A stretch of 16,841 bases of DNA. Source: an uncultured Oscillospiraceae bacterium (GTDB lineage: Bacteria > Bacillota_A > Clostridia > Oscillospirales > Oscillospiraceae). The position numbers and the translations under genes were made by a program. The stretch spans positions 1 through 16,841 of the forward strand of contig CAAFFR010000177.1 in NCBI GenBank assembly GCA_900762245.1. Direction: 5' to 3'. Of this stretch, positions 4,727 through 11,474 are shown piece by piece. The first letter of the stretch is position 1. Every line of letters starts with the position of its first letter. The notes under the pieces were generated by a model. That model ran no database searches. It saw only the letters and a program-made list of their open reading frames with translations, and was not told the DNA's origin.

Positions 4727-5986
4727 TTACTTATGCAGCCGCTTCTGCAGCCAATCCTTGCCGTCTACGAATCTTGCCACGATGTAGCTGACAACGTAGT
4801 CGCCGGCGGCATTGACCATGGTGGCAGGGGGGTCTACCAGATTGCCCAGTGCGATGGCAATGGGATAGGCAATGGCCATCTGGTCGGGGAAGAAGATGGT
4901 GCACAGCACCAGCTCGCCGGTACCGCCGCCGCCGGGAACGCCGGACATGGCAACGGAAGAGAAGACCGCCACAATGATGGCGAGGATGGCCTCCCAGGTG
5001 CCGAAGTCCTTGCCGAAGATGCCGAACAGGAAGGCAACCTTTACAATGGCAGACATGGCGGAGCCGTCCATGTGCATGGTGGCGCCCATGGGCAGCACGA
5101 TGTCGGAAATGTCCTTGCTGATGCCGGTCTCCTCAGCGGCCTCCATGTTGGTGGGAATGGTGGCAACGCTGGAGCAGGTGCCAAAGGACACGGCTGCGGG
5201 CTTTAACAGGTGCTTGAACATCACCTTTTCCGCACCCTTGCCGCCGCCGAAGCGGGCATAGAGGGGGAAGAAAGTGAACATGTACACAAAGCACACCACA
5301 TAGTAGAGGATGAGGGTGCGGCCGTAGTCACCGATGAGCTCGGGGCCGTAGGTGGCTACCAGGGTGGCGAAGAAGCCGAAGAAGCCGATGGGGGCATAGT
5401 AAGTAATGATCTTGACCACCTTCATGATGCAGCCGGTAAGGTCCTCCAGCAGCCTAGCGGTCATGGTCTCCCTGCCGCCGTTCATCTGGATGCCGAAGCC
5501 GAAGAGCACGGCGAAGACGATGAGAGGCAGGATGGCCTTGCGGCTCCACAGGTCCGGGAAGTCGGGCTTGGTGAAGAAGTTGATGATCATGTCTGCCAGA
5601 CCCAGGCCGGCACCCACTTCGCCCTCCACCACTTCATACTGGCCCTGGACCAGAGGGAAGATGCGGCAGATCACGTACATGATGAGGGCGGCAATGCCTG
5701 CGGTGGCGCAGAAGGTGACTACGGTGACGCCCATGATCTTGCCGGCCTTCTTCATGGAGTCCATGTTGGCAATGGCAGAGCAAATGGAGCAGAACACCAT
5801 GGGCACCACCACGCAGAACATCAGGTTGATGAACACAGTGCCCAGAGGCTCCAGAACGGCAGCACCGGCGCTGAGCACCGTGTCGCCGTCCTTAACCATG
5901 GGGAAGCAGGCGCCCGCGATGCAGCCGGCAAGGATACCGGTGAGCATCATAAGGATGAAGCTGTAGTTTTTCAGAAATTTCTTCAT
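4727..5986 (-). CDS. Dicarboxylate/amino acid:cation symporter (DAACS/SDF family)
   Basis: A 419-residue membrane carrier of the GltPh/EAAT fold, which takes up amino acids or dicarboxylates with sodium or protons by an elevator mechanism. Family landmarks are the serine-rich hairpin SFGTCSSVATIPTNM (267-281), LPMGATMHMDGSA (298-310, the NMDGT motif written HMDGS), the second hairpin SGVPGGGG (348-355) and the final helix DPPATMVNAAGD (385-396). Aligned with GltPh, Asp385, Thr389, Asn392 and Asp396 keep D394, T398, N401 and D405, but the substrate carboxylate-binding Arg397 is Ala388. A neutral amino acid or another substrate is therefore more likely than glutamate or aspartate (inference). 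AAGGAG lies eight bases before the ATG. It is divergent from an AraC-family regulator across a repeat-rich control region. Confidence 0.9.
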   Translation of the reverse strand: MKKFLKNYSFILMMLTGILAGCIAGACFPMVKDGDTVLSAGAAVLEPLGTVFINLMFCVVVPMVFCSICSAIANMDSMKKAGKIMGVTVVTFCATAGIAALIMYVICRIFPLVQGQYEVVEGEVGAGLGLADMIINFFTKPDFPDLWSRKAILPLIVFAVLFGFGIQMNGGRETMTARLLEDLTGCIMKVVKIITYYAPIGFFGFFATLVATYGPELIGDYGRTLILYYVVCFVYMFTFFPLYARFGGGKGAEKVMFKHLLKPAAVSFGTCSSVATIPTNMEAAEETGISKDISDIVLPMGATMHMDGSAMSAIVKVAFLFGIFGKDFGTWEAILAIIVAVFSSVAMSGVPGGGGTGELVLCTIFFPDQMAIAYPIAIALGNLVDPPATMVNAAGDYVVSYIVARFVDGKDWLQKRLHK

Positions 5987-6019
5987 GGGGATGACTCCTT
6001 ATTTCATTTTTCATGGTTT

Positions 6020-6048
6020 ATTCTACAGCACAGGGATTGCAAAGAAAA
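6020..6048 (-). promoter_or_regulatory. Weak candidate promoter for the symporter
   Basis: On the minus strand, TAGAAT (6025-6020) makes a reasonable -10 about 34 bases before the start codon at 5986. Seventeen bases upstream the -35 position reads TTTTCT, matching the consensus at only three of six places. A poor -35 fits a promoter that needs an activator, and the inverted and direct repeats around it could be that activator's sites. Confidence 0.35.
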
Positions 6049-6075
6049 CACGTTCTGTGCTATAATTATTGCAAA
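6027..6075. promoter_or_regulatory. Candidate operator between symporter and AraC-type gene
   Basis: Two nested symmetries occur in about 50 bp. First, AGCACAG at 6027-6033 and its exact reverse complement CTGTGCT at 6055-6061, extendable to TAYAGCACAG on both sides, 28 bp centre to centre. Second, a direct repeat ATTGCAAA at 6036-6043 and 6068-6075, 32 bp apart (about three helical turns). They overlap the -35 and -10 of the regulator's promoter and flank the weak symporter promoter. The natural binding candidate is the adjacent AraC-family protein, though this is inferred from position only. Confidence 0.5.
6037..6066 (+). promoter_or_regulatory. SigmaA-type promoter for the AraC-family regulator
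   Basis: TTGCAA at 6037-6042, an 18-base spacer and a consensus TATAAT at 6061-6066. Transcription would start near 6073, giving a leader of about 120 bases that contains the whole family B repeat at 6094-6176 before the regulator's ribosome binding site. Confidence 0.7.
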
Positions 6076-6093
6076 TCGTGCTGCTATATACTA

Positions 6094-6176
6094 TGTCATT
6101 GCGAGGAGGGCAAAGCCCGACGTGGGACCGAAGGGAATGCCTGTGGTCCCACGTCGCTTTGCTCCTCGCAATGACA
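6094..6176. repeat. Family B palindromic repeat, copy 2, in the AraC-type leader
   Basis: The ends TGTCATTGCGAGGAG (6094-6108) and CTCCTCGCAATGACA (6162-6176) are exact reverse complements. Inside, CGACGTGGGACC pairs with GGTCCCACGTCG, so nearly the whole 83-bp unit forms one long hairpin with a small CAAAG/CTTTG continuation. The outer sequence is shared with 3979-4064; the interior differs. It ends only 20 bases before the regulator's ATG and 12 or so before its Shine-Dalgarno. Confidence 0.9.
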
Positions 6177-6195
6177 GAAAAGCCGGAGGTGTACC

Positions 6196-7056
6196 ATGTC
6201 CGAATACGAAAAGCGGGGATATCTGCTGGAAAATTTCCGGCTGTTTCATCTGCGTTCCCAGGGCGGGGAGCAGGTGGAATACCATTATCATGAGTTCTGC
6301 AAGGTGCTGTTTCTTGTCAGCGGCAGCGGGGGCTATTTCATCGATGGTCAGCGCTACCTGCTGCGCAGCGGGGATATCGTCCTCATCGGCAGCCGCAGCA
6401 TCCACCGGCCGGAACTGGATACCGATGCCCCCTATGAGCGGATCATCCTCTACATTTCCCCGGAATACCTGCGGCAGCAAAGCACTCCCGACTGCAATCT
6501 GCTGTCCGTCTTCTCCGGAGAGAGGGGCCATGTGCTGCGCCTGCCCGACAGCCGCAGACAAAAAATCTTCCAGATGGCCGCCAAACTGGAGCGGGATCTG
6601 GAAGAAGAGGGATATGGACGGGAGATTCTCAGCAATGCGGGCCTGCTGCGGCTGCTGGTGCAGCTGGGCCGGAATCAGGCCCAGGAGGAAACCTTCGGCC
6701 CCAGCCCGGTGATGCCCCGTTCTCCCCGGATCATGGAGATCCTGCGCTATATCGATGCCCATCTTTCCGAGGAACTGGATGCCCGGGCCATTGCCGAAGC
6801 CTTTTTCATCAGCAAATACCACATGATGCGGCAGTTCCGCCGGGAGACCGGCACCACGGTCCATCTGTACATCACCCAGAAGCGGCTGGTCCGGGCAAAA
6901 GAGCTGATGGACGGCGGTATGCGGGCCACGGAGGCCTGCTACCAGTGCGGCTTCCACAGCTATTCCTCCTTCACCCGGGCCTACAACCGCCACGCAGGCA
7001 CCACCCCCACAGGCAGGACCGGTGCGGCCCATGCCCGGGAAGCGGAATTTGAATGA
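6196..7056 (+). CDS. AraC-family transcriptional regulator with N-terminal cupin domain
   Basis: A 286-residue DNA-binding regulator. The N-terminal half (about 20-100) is a cupin-type sensor with YHYHEF (29-34), the GGYFIDGQRYLLRSGDIVLI strand pair and the SRSIHRPE loop. The C-terminal third (about 178-275) holds the two helix-turn-helix motifs: DARAIAEAFFISKYHMMRQF (195-214) and ATEACYQCGFHSYSSFTRAY (244-263), the latter being the conserved GF-x-S-x-S-x-F-x-R-x-Y element. GGAGGTG lies just before the ATG. It is divergent from the symporter gene, so transporter control in response to a small ligand is the simplest idea. The last residues after TTPTGR depart from the usual TP-x-x-YR end (R retained, Y lost) and are alanine- and glutamate-rich. 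Confidence 0.9.
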   Translation: MSEYEKRGYLLENFRLFHLRSQGGEQVEYHYHEFCKVLFLVSGSGGYFIDGQRYLLRSGDIVLIGSRSIHRPELDTDAPYERIILYISPEYLRQQSTPDCNLLSVFSGERGHVLRLPDSRRQKIFQMAAKLERDLEEEGYGREILSNAGLLRLLVQLGRNQAQEETFGPSPVMPRSPRIMEILRYIDAHLSEELDARAIAEAFFISKYHMMRQFRRETGTTVHLYITQKRLVRAKELMDGGMRATEACYQCGFHSYSSFTRAYNRHAGTTPTGRTGAAHAREAEFE

Positions 7057-7064
7057 TCCTCTGA

Positions 7065-7598
7065 TTACCGGCCCAGGACCTTCACCTGGAAGCCGGAGAG
7101 CACGTCCAGCACCTTTTCATGAAGGGACTTGTCAAAGGAATCGGTGCAGGCGGCATCCACGATGATGGTGGCTTCGGGATATTTGCTTTGCAGCACCACC
7201 GCATTGCTGACCACGCAGATGTTGCTGACCAGACCCACCAGTTCAATTTCGTCGGCGGTTTCGGGCAGAACAGCAGCAGTAGCCGGGTCCGTCACATCCA
7301 TTCCGAAGACCAGCTTGTCGATGCCGGGGGCTTCCACCTCGGCAAGGGCTTTGGCTGTCTCGCCGTAGACCTGCCAGCCCTCGCTTCCTTTGATGCAGTG
7401 GACCACAGGAAGATTCTTTCCCTCCCGGGTTTCCAGATAATTTTCAAAATGGGTATCCCGGGTGAAGAAGACCCGGCCCTTGCCATATTCCCGGACCTTG
7501 GCGGCGATTTTCGCATCCAGCGTTTCCGCTCCGGGGAAGCCCAGCGCCCCGTCCACAAAATCCTTCTGGTAGTCAATGACAAATAAATAGCGTTCCAT
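7065..7598 (-). CDS. Cysteine hydrolase, nicotinamidase/isochorismatase family
   Basis: A 177-residue cytosolic hydrolase with the Asp-Lys-Cys arrangement of this family: VIDYQKDFV (Asp9), a candidate catalytic Lys95 (IDKLVFG), and LVSNICVVSNA with nucleophile Cys128. The TRDTHFENY segment (Asp48, His50) together with HCIKGSEGW (67-75) resembles the metal site and substrate loop of nicotinamidases such as PncA, which convert nicotinamide to nicotinate in NAD salvage. Other members act on isochorismate, ureidoacrylate or N-carbamoyl compounds, so the exact substrate is not proven. AGGGAGG lies eight to ten bases before the ATG, and a promoter is visible at 7628-7656. Its stop is nine bases from the end of the convergent AraC-type gene, with no hairpin terminator visible between them. 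Confidence 0.85.
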   Translation of the reverse strand: MERYLFVIDYQKDFVDGALGFPGAETLDAKIAAKVREYGKGRVFFTRDTHFENYLETREGKNLPVVHCIKGSEGWQVYGETAKALAEVEAPGIDKLVFGMDVTDPATAAVLPETADEIELVGLVSNICVVSNAVVLQSKYPEATIIVDAACTDSFDKSLHEKVLDVLSGFQVKVLGR

Positions 7599-7627
7599 AG
7601 GATAACCTCCCTAAACTTGATGGTTTT

Positions 7628-7656
7628 AACATATCAAAATTGCATGAAAAAGTCAA
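7628..7656 (-). promoter_or_regulatory. SigmaA-type promoter for the nicotinamidase-like gene
   Basis: On the minus strand: -35 TTGACT (7656-7651), 17-base spacer, -10 TATGTT (7633-7628), about 30 bases before the start codon. It faces away from the murI promoter, eight bases from it. Confidence 0.65.
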
Positions 7657-7663
7657 TGAAGCA

Positions 7664-7692
7664 TTGCAAGAACGGCTTAAGTTTGATACTAT
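7664..7692 (+). promoter_or_regulatory. SigmaA-type promoter for murI-udk-HAD
   Basis: TTGCAA at 7664-7669, 17-base spacer, TACTAT at 7687-7692, followed by an A/T-rich start region. The predicted leader before murI is about 55 bases. Confidence 0.6.
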
Positions 7693-7707
7693 ATATAAAA
7701 TCTGATT

Positions 7708-7736
7708 TGCAGGGACGGCCAAGGATTGCCCCTGCA
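7708..7736 (+). promoter_or_regulatory. Leader hairpin upstream of murI
   Basis: TGCAGGG (7708-7714) and its exact reverse complement CCCTGCA (7730-7736) around a 15-base loop, ending 17 bases before the murI ATG. It would lie in the mRNA leader directly before the weak AGGTGA ribosome binding site. It could influence translation or mRNA stability, or be incidental; no known leader family was recognised. Confidence 0.4.
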
Positions 7737-7753
7737 GTCAAACAGGTGAAACT

Positions 7754-8521
7754 ATGCAAAAAACAGACTACATTGCCGTCTTTGACTCCGGTGTGGGCGG
7801 CATCAGCGTGCTGCGGCACCTGCGTGCTCTGATGCCGGGAGAACGGTACTTATATTTCGGCGACTCTGCCAACGCCCCCTACGGCAGCCGCACCACAGAG
7901 GCTGTCCGGGACCTGACCCTGGCGGCAGCAAAAAAGCTGACAACGGAATATCCCATCAAGGCCCTGGTCATCGCTTGCAACACCGCCACCGCTGCGGCAG
8001 TGAAGGATGTCCGGGCTGCCTACCCCGACCTCATCGTCATCGGCATCGAGCCTGCCCTGAAGGTGGCTGCGGACAATTTCCCCGGCGGCCGCATCGGCGT
8101 CATGGCTACGGAGGTGACACTGCGGGAGGAGAAATTCGACCTGCTGCTGCACCGCTTCGAAAGAAGCTGCACCATCACGAAGATCCCTGCCCCCGGCCTT
8201 GTGCAGCTGGTGGAGGCCGGCAAGGTGGACGACGAGGACACCGCTGACCTGCTCCATCAGATTCTGGACCCCTATGTGGGAAAGCTGGATGCCCTGGTCC
8301 TGGGCTGCACCCACTATCCCTTCGCAGCCAGAGCTATTTCCCGGGTGCTGGGAGAAGGGGTGGTCCTGCTGGAAGGCGGCGGCGGCACCGCCCGGGAAAC
8401 CAAACGCCGCCTGCTGGCGGCAGATCTGCTGGAAAACGGCGAAGGCGAGATCCGCATGATCAACAGCGCCCAGGATGAGAAAATGATCCGCCTGTCCTGG
8501 GAACGGCTCACCAGCAACTAA
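7754..8521 (+). CDS. murI: Glutamate racemase
   Basis: MurI converts L-glutamate to the D-glutamate used in peptidoglycan stem peptides, by a cofactor-free two-cysteine mechanism. Both catalytic cysteines are present in their motifs: ACNTAT (Cys75) and GCTHYP (Cys185). The start FDSGVGGISVL (10-20), FGDSANAPYGSRT (35-47) and the late catalytic-domain loops also fit. At 255 residues it is of normal length. AGGTGA lies just before the ATG. It begins a three-gene unit with udk (30 bases downstream) and a HAD phosphatase. The Asp-Ser pair in FDSGVGG rules out general aspartate/glutamate racemases of the hydantoin type. Confidence 0.95.
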   Translation: MQKTDYIAVFDSGVGGISVLRHLRALMPGERYLYFGDSANAPYGSRTTEAVRDLTLAAAKKLTTEYPIKALVIACNTATAAAVKDVRAAYPDLIVIGIEPALKVAADNFPGGRIGVMATEVTLREEKFDLLLHRFERSCTITKIPAPGLVQLVEAGKVDDEDTADLLHQILDPYVGKLDALVLGCTHYPFAARAISRVLGEGVVLLEGGGGTARETKRRLLAADLLENGEGEIRMINSAQDEKMIRLSWERLTSN

Positions 8522-8551
8522 CAAGTACTGCAGGATAGAGAGGGAAACCAT

Positions 8552-9172
8552 ATGGACAACATCTTAGTCATCGGCATTGCCGGCGGTACCGGCAGCGGCA
8601 AGACCACCTTAATGAACAACCTCATCGACACGTTCCGGGAGGATGTGACCCTCCTGAGCCATGATAATTACTACAAGCGCCACGATGATCTGACCTACGC
8701 CGAGCGGTGCAGGCTGAACTATGACGAGCCTGCGGCACTGGAAACGGACCTGATGGCCCGGCACTTGGACCGGCTCCGTCAGGGCGAAGCCATCGACTGC
8801 CCGGTCTATGATTTCACCCAGCACAACCGCTCCGACAAGACCATCCGCATTGTGCCCCGCAAGGTCATCATCGTGGAAGGCATCCTGATTTTTGAGAACA
8901 AGGAACTGCGGGACCTGATGGATATTCGCATTTTCGTGGACACCGATGCCGATGTGCGGCTGTGCCGCCGCATCGCCCGGGATGTCAACGAGCGGGGCCG
9001 GACTCTGGAAAGCGTGCTGACCCAATATCAGGACACCGTCAAGCCCATGCACGAAATGTATGTGGAGCCCAGCAAGAAATTCGCCAACATCATCGTCCCC
9101 GAGGGCGGTATGAATACGGTGGCGCTGGACATGATTATGGGCCGCATCCGGCGGCATCTGGAGGAAGTATGA
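8552..9172 (+). CDS. udk: Uridine kinase
   Basis: Udk phosphorylates uridine and cytidine to their monophosphates in pyrimidine salvage. The 206-residue protein has the P-loop GGTGSGKT (11-18), SHDNYYKRHDDL (36-47), NYDEPAALETDLM (56-68), YDFTQHNRS (86-94), the Walker B-like VIIVEGILIFE stretch (105-115), and the lid RRIARDVNERGRT (139-151) with VKPMHEMYVEPSK after it, all typical of bacterial uridine kinases. GAGAGGGAAACC precedes the ATG. Its stop overlaps the ATG of the following HAD gene (ATGA), so these are translationally coupled. Phosphoribulokinase shares the fold, but the motifs and length favour uridine kinase. Confidence 0.95.
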   Translation: MDNILVIGIAGGTGSGKTTLMNNLIDTFREDVTLLSHDNYYKRHDDLTYAERCRLNYDEPAALETDLMARHLDRLRQGEAIDCPVYDFTQHNRSDKTIRIVPRKVIIVEGILIFENKELRDLMDIRIFVDTDADVRLCRRIARDVNERGRTLESVLTQYQDTVKPMHEMYVEPSKKFANIIVPEGGMNTVALDMIMGRIRRHLEEV

Positions 9173-9792
9173 AGTACGAAAGTCTGATTTTTGACATCGA
9201 CGGAACCCTGTGGGATTCCCGGGCGCTGGTAGCCGAGGGCTACAACATCCAGCTGAAAAAGGAAGGGCTGGACCATCTGTGCGTCACCGCCGAGGACTTA
9301 AAGCCCCTCTTCGGCAAGGTCATGACGGAAATTGCCGATGTGATTCTCGCCTCCATCGATCCCAAGGACCGCTATGACCTCATGGAGCGGTGCATGGAGA
9401 CGGAGAACAACTACCTCTTTGAAAATGAATGCAAGATCGGCTATCCCGGTGTTATGGAAACCGTGGCACAGCTTTCCAAACAGTACCGGCTGTTTATCGT
9501 CAGCAACAGCCAGTGCGGCTATCCCGAGCTGTGCATGGGCAAGCTGGGCCTGACCCCCTATATCGAGGGCCATATGTGCTTCGGCGACACCGGCACCAGC
9601 AAGGGAAAGACCATCCGCACCCTGATGGAGAAACATAACATTCAAAACTGTGCCTACATCGGAGACACCCAGGGCGACTACGAAGCCACCGTGGAAGCAG
9701 ATGTCCCCTTCATCTGGGCAACCTACGGCTTCGGCACACCAGATGGGTATGTTGCCAAAATTGATAAATTTGAAGAATTGCTTAAGCTGTAA
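9169..9792 (+). CDS. HAD-superfamily hydrolase, phosphoglycolate-phosphatase-like
   Basis: A 207-residue phosphatase with all four HAD motifs: DIDGT with nucleophile Asp9 and acid Asp11, VSNSQ (Ser112), the Lys145 region (TSKGKT) and YIGDTQGDYEA (Asp166, Asp170). A helical cap (about 18-90) is inserted after motif I, as in the PGPase/beta-phosphoglucomutase branch. Substrates in this branch range from phosphoglycolate to nucleotides and sugar phosphates. Coupling to udk makes a nucleotide or house-cleaning role plausible, but this is inference. The ATG overlaps the udk stop and uses the GAGGAAG inside udk; the longer frame upstream is out-of-frame udk sequence. The gene is followed within ten bases by family A copy 3, and no separate intrinsic terminator was seen. 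Confidence 0.88.
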   Translation: MKYESLIFDIDGTLWDSRALVAEGYNIQLKKEGLDHLCVTAEDLKPLFGKVMTEIADVILASIDPKDRYDLMERCMETENNYLFENECKIGYPGVMETVAQLSKQYRLFIVSNSQCGYPELCMGKLGLTPYIEGHMCFGDTGTSKGKTIRTLMEKHNIQNCAYIGDTQGDYEATVEADVPFIWATYGFGTPDGYVAKIDKFEELLKL

Positions 9793-9798
9793 GCGTAG

Positions 9799-9927
9799 GC
9801 TTGCCTCCCTCCGAGAGGGAGGTGGCAAAAATCTTTGATTTTTGACGGAGGGAGTGTCCTACCGTAAAAAGCACACTCCCCCAGTCACGGCTCACGCCGT
9901 GCCAGCCCCCTCAGAGAGGGGGCCAGG
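9799..9927. repeat. Family A structured repeat, copy 3
   Basis: Outer arms CCTCCCTCCGAGAGGGAGG and CCCCCTCAGAGAGGGGG. The variable left hairpin is AAAAATC-TTT-GATTTTT, the right one CACGGC-TCAC-GCCGTG, and the inner stem pairs GGAGGGAGTGT with ACACTCCCCC. The left hairpin is the same as in copy 4, though copy 3 has lost one closing pair (TGACGG against TGCCGG). It separates the murI-udk-HAD unit from the yhcH-type gene. Confidence 0.9.
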
Positions 9928-9985
9928 AATCAAAACTTTGTAACATTGCGGTACTTTTCCGCTGATAAGAAAGGAAGTATTCACT

Positions 9986-10426
9986 ATGATCGTATGTCCC
10001 TGGAAAGATATTAAGAAGTATGCCGCTCTGCTGCCCGGCATTGACGAGGCTTTCGATGCCGTCAACGCCCTGACCGAGTACGAGGACAAGAAGAACTATC
10101 CTCTGTCGGGCGGCAACCGTTTCTTCATCGCCGTGCAGGGCACCAAGGCTCCTGACCTGGCTGAGGCTCACCGCAACTATCTGGACATCCAGTACATCGT
10201 CAAGGGTAAGGAAATCATGGGCTGGGCTGACCTGGCTGACTGCAAGCCGGAAGGCGAGTTCAACGAGGCCAAGGACGTGGGCAAGTACTCAGGCTCCTTT
10301 GAGTACATGACCATCAACGAGGGCATCTGCTATGTGGCTTTCCCCGAGGATGCCCATATGCCCGGCCGTCATCTGGACGTTCCCAATGACTTCGTCAAGG
10401 TCGTTGTGAAACTGAAGGTCAACTAA
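9986..10426 (+). CDS. YhcH/YjgK/YiaL family protein (NanQ-like sugar anomerase)
   Basis: A 146-residue single-domain cupin of the YhcH/YjgK/YiaL family (DUF386). The E. coli member NanQ speeds anomer interconversion of N-acetylneuraminate; other members sit in sugar-acid operons. Diagnostic stretches are AEAHRNYLDIQYIVKGKE (59-76, with candidate metal ligands Glu60 and His62), MGWA (78-81), and CYVAFPEDAHMPG (115-127, with His124). No sialic acid genes are visible, so the sugar is unknown. AAGGAAG lies eight bases before the ATG. The DUF89 gene starts at the next base after the stop, so the two form a tight pair. No convincing promoter was seen between repeat copy 3 and the start, only a weak TTGTAA/TGATAA pair with a 19-base spacing. 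Confidence 0.88.
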   Translation: MIVCPWKDIKKYAALLPGIDEAFDAVNALTEYEDKKNYPLSGGNRFFIAVQGTKAPDLAEAHRNYLDIQYIVKGKEIMGWADLADCKPEGEFNEAKDVGKYSGSFEYMTINEGICYVAFPEDAHMPGRHLDVPNDFVKVVVKLKVN

Positions 10427-11299
10427 ATGAGCATTGCATTGGATTCCCAGTGCCTCATGTGCCACCTCCGGAGAAATCTGGAGGTGGTTCGTCCGTTGGG
10501 CACGGAAGAGAAGACCATGGAATTTATCCGGGAGGTACTGCGCCTTTATCTGGAAGGGCCGACGGATGTGCCCTCCACCTGGTTCAATCCCCAGGTCAGC
10601 GACCTGCTGCAAACCCATTACGGCCTGCCGGAGGACCGGATGCGGCAGGAAAAGCAGGATTCCAACCGCTTTGTTCTGGAGCGGCTGGATGTCATCCGGG
10701 AAAAGGTACGTTCCGCTGCCGATGCGCTGTATGCGGCGCTGCAGTTTGCGGTGCTGGGCAATTATCTGGATTTCGGCGCGCTGCAGGGGCAGGTCAGCTT
10801 TGAGACGCTGGATGCCATGTTGGATCAGGCGCTGGAACTGGATCTGGATCACGATGTTTTTGCCCGGTTCTGCCGGGATTTGGAATCCGGAAAGAAGCTG
10901 CTGTATCTGACGGACAACGCCGGTGAGATCGGCTTTGACCGGGTCTTTGCCGAGGAGATCGCAGCCCGGTACCCCCATCTGGACATCACCTTCTGCGTCC
11001 GGGGCGGCATTGCCCTGAATGATGCCACCCGGGAAGATGCCGCTGCCGTGGGCATCCCCTTCAAAGTCATCGACAACGGCAACCGCATCCCCGGCACACA
11101 GCTGGACCAGCTCAGCGCCGAAGCGAAAGAGGCCCTGGAAACCGCCGACGTGATTCTGGCCAAGGGCATGGCCAATGTGGAGACCATGTTCGGCTGCGGC
11201 CACAATGTCTACTACGCCTTCCTGGTAAAATGCCAGCGGTTCGTGACCCTGTTTGAAAAGCCACTGATGACTCCCATGCTTGTGCCGGAGCGCAAGTAA
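10427..11299 (+). CDS. DUF89 (ARMT1-like) metal-dependent phosphatase
   Basis: A 290-residue member of DUF89, metal-dependent phosphatases proposed to remove unwanted sugar phosphates and related damaged metabolites. Visible features are an N-terminal CLMC (Cys9-Cys12) followed by a helical domain, typical of the prokaryotic/archaeal type; YLTDNAGEIGFD (160-171) with the Asp-Asn metal site; CVRGGIALNDATREDA (190-205); and AKGMANVETM (245-254). The core motifs are intact, so it is probably active. It begins directly after the yhcH-type stop (TAA ATG), with GAAGGT inside that gene as ribosome binding site. The pairing with a sugar anomerase suggests carbohydrate metabolite repair. Its original terminator, directly downstream, is interrupted by an inserted repeat. 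Confidence 0.88.
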   Translation: MSIALDSQCLMCHLRRNLEVVRPLGTEEKTMEFIREVLRLYLEGPTDVPSTWFNPQVSDLLQTHYGLPEDRMRQEKQDSNRFVLERLDVIREKVRSAADALYAALQFAVLGNYLDFGALQGQVSFETLDAMLDQALELDLDHDVFARFCRDLESGKKLLYLTDNAGEIGFDRVFAEEIAARYPHLDITFCVRGGIALNDATREDAAAVGIPFKVIDNGNRIPGTQLDQLSAEAKEALETADVILAKGMANVETMFGCGHNVYYAFLVKCQRFVTLFEKPLMTPMLVPERK

Positions 11300-11325
11300 A
11301 TCACCCAAAGGGCGGAGAGGAATCT

Positions 11326-11474
11326 CAATGTCATTAAGCAAGATTGTAGGGTGCGGATATATCCGCACCGGGCAGTTTCGATAATTGGGCGTTTATTTTT
11401 TACGCTCCGTTTTCGGGCGTTCCCGGTTGAGATATATCTCAACCCTACATCAGATTTCTTACTTAATGACATTG
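11326..11474. mobile_element. 149-bp MITE-like element with 10-bp target-site duplication
   Basis: Terminal inverted repeats CAATGTCATTAAG (11326-11338) and CTTAATGACATTG (11462-11474) are perfect over 13 bases and continue with one mismatch to 18. Both sides carry the direct repeat AGAGGAATCT (11316-11325 and 11475-11484), the expected footprint of an insertion. The inside holds a family C palindrome (11345-11449). There is no coding sequence, so a transposase would have to act in trans. The TGTCATT ends resemble the start of the family B repeats. Confidence 0.82.
11345..11449. repeat. Family C palindromic repeat, copy 2 (nested)
   Basis: TGTAGGGTGCGGATATATCC begins the left arm at 11345, which matches the left arm of copy 3 at 14995 over its first 32 bases. 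The right arm ends AACCCTACA at 11449 and carries its own palindrome GTTGAGATATATCTCAAC. The arms pair with each other only at their ends. The centre has GCGTTTATTTTTTACGC. It lies inside the 149-bp insertion at 11326-11474. Confidence 0.82.

Noticed and set aside
5210..6712. A 500-codon open frame on the plus strand
   Set aside because: It runs antisense through the symporter and then out of frame through the AraC-type gene and a repeat. Its composition (His/Glu/Gly-rich) is typical of a shadow of a membrane-protein gene in GC-rich DNA, and both real genes are firmly identified.
7057..7064. Bidirectional terminator between the AraC-type gene and the nicotinamidase-like gene
   Set aside because: Only eight bases separate the convergent stops and no GC hairpin with T-runs on either side is visible in or next to the gap.
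9799..9927. Family A and C hairpins as ordinary intrinsic terminators
   Set aside because: The hairpins are not followed by a T-run and recur with the same complex layout at unrelated positions, including between convergent genes and next to real terminators. They may affect RNA ends but are repeats first.
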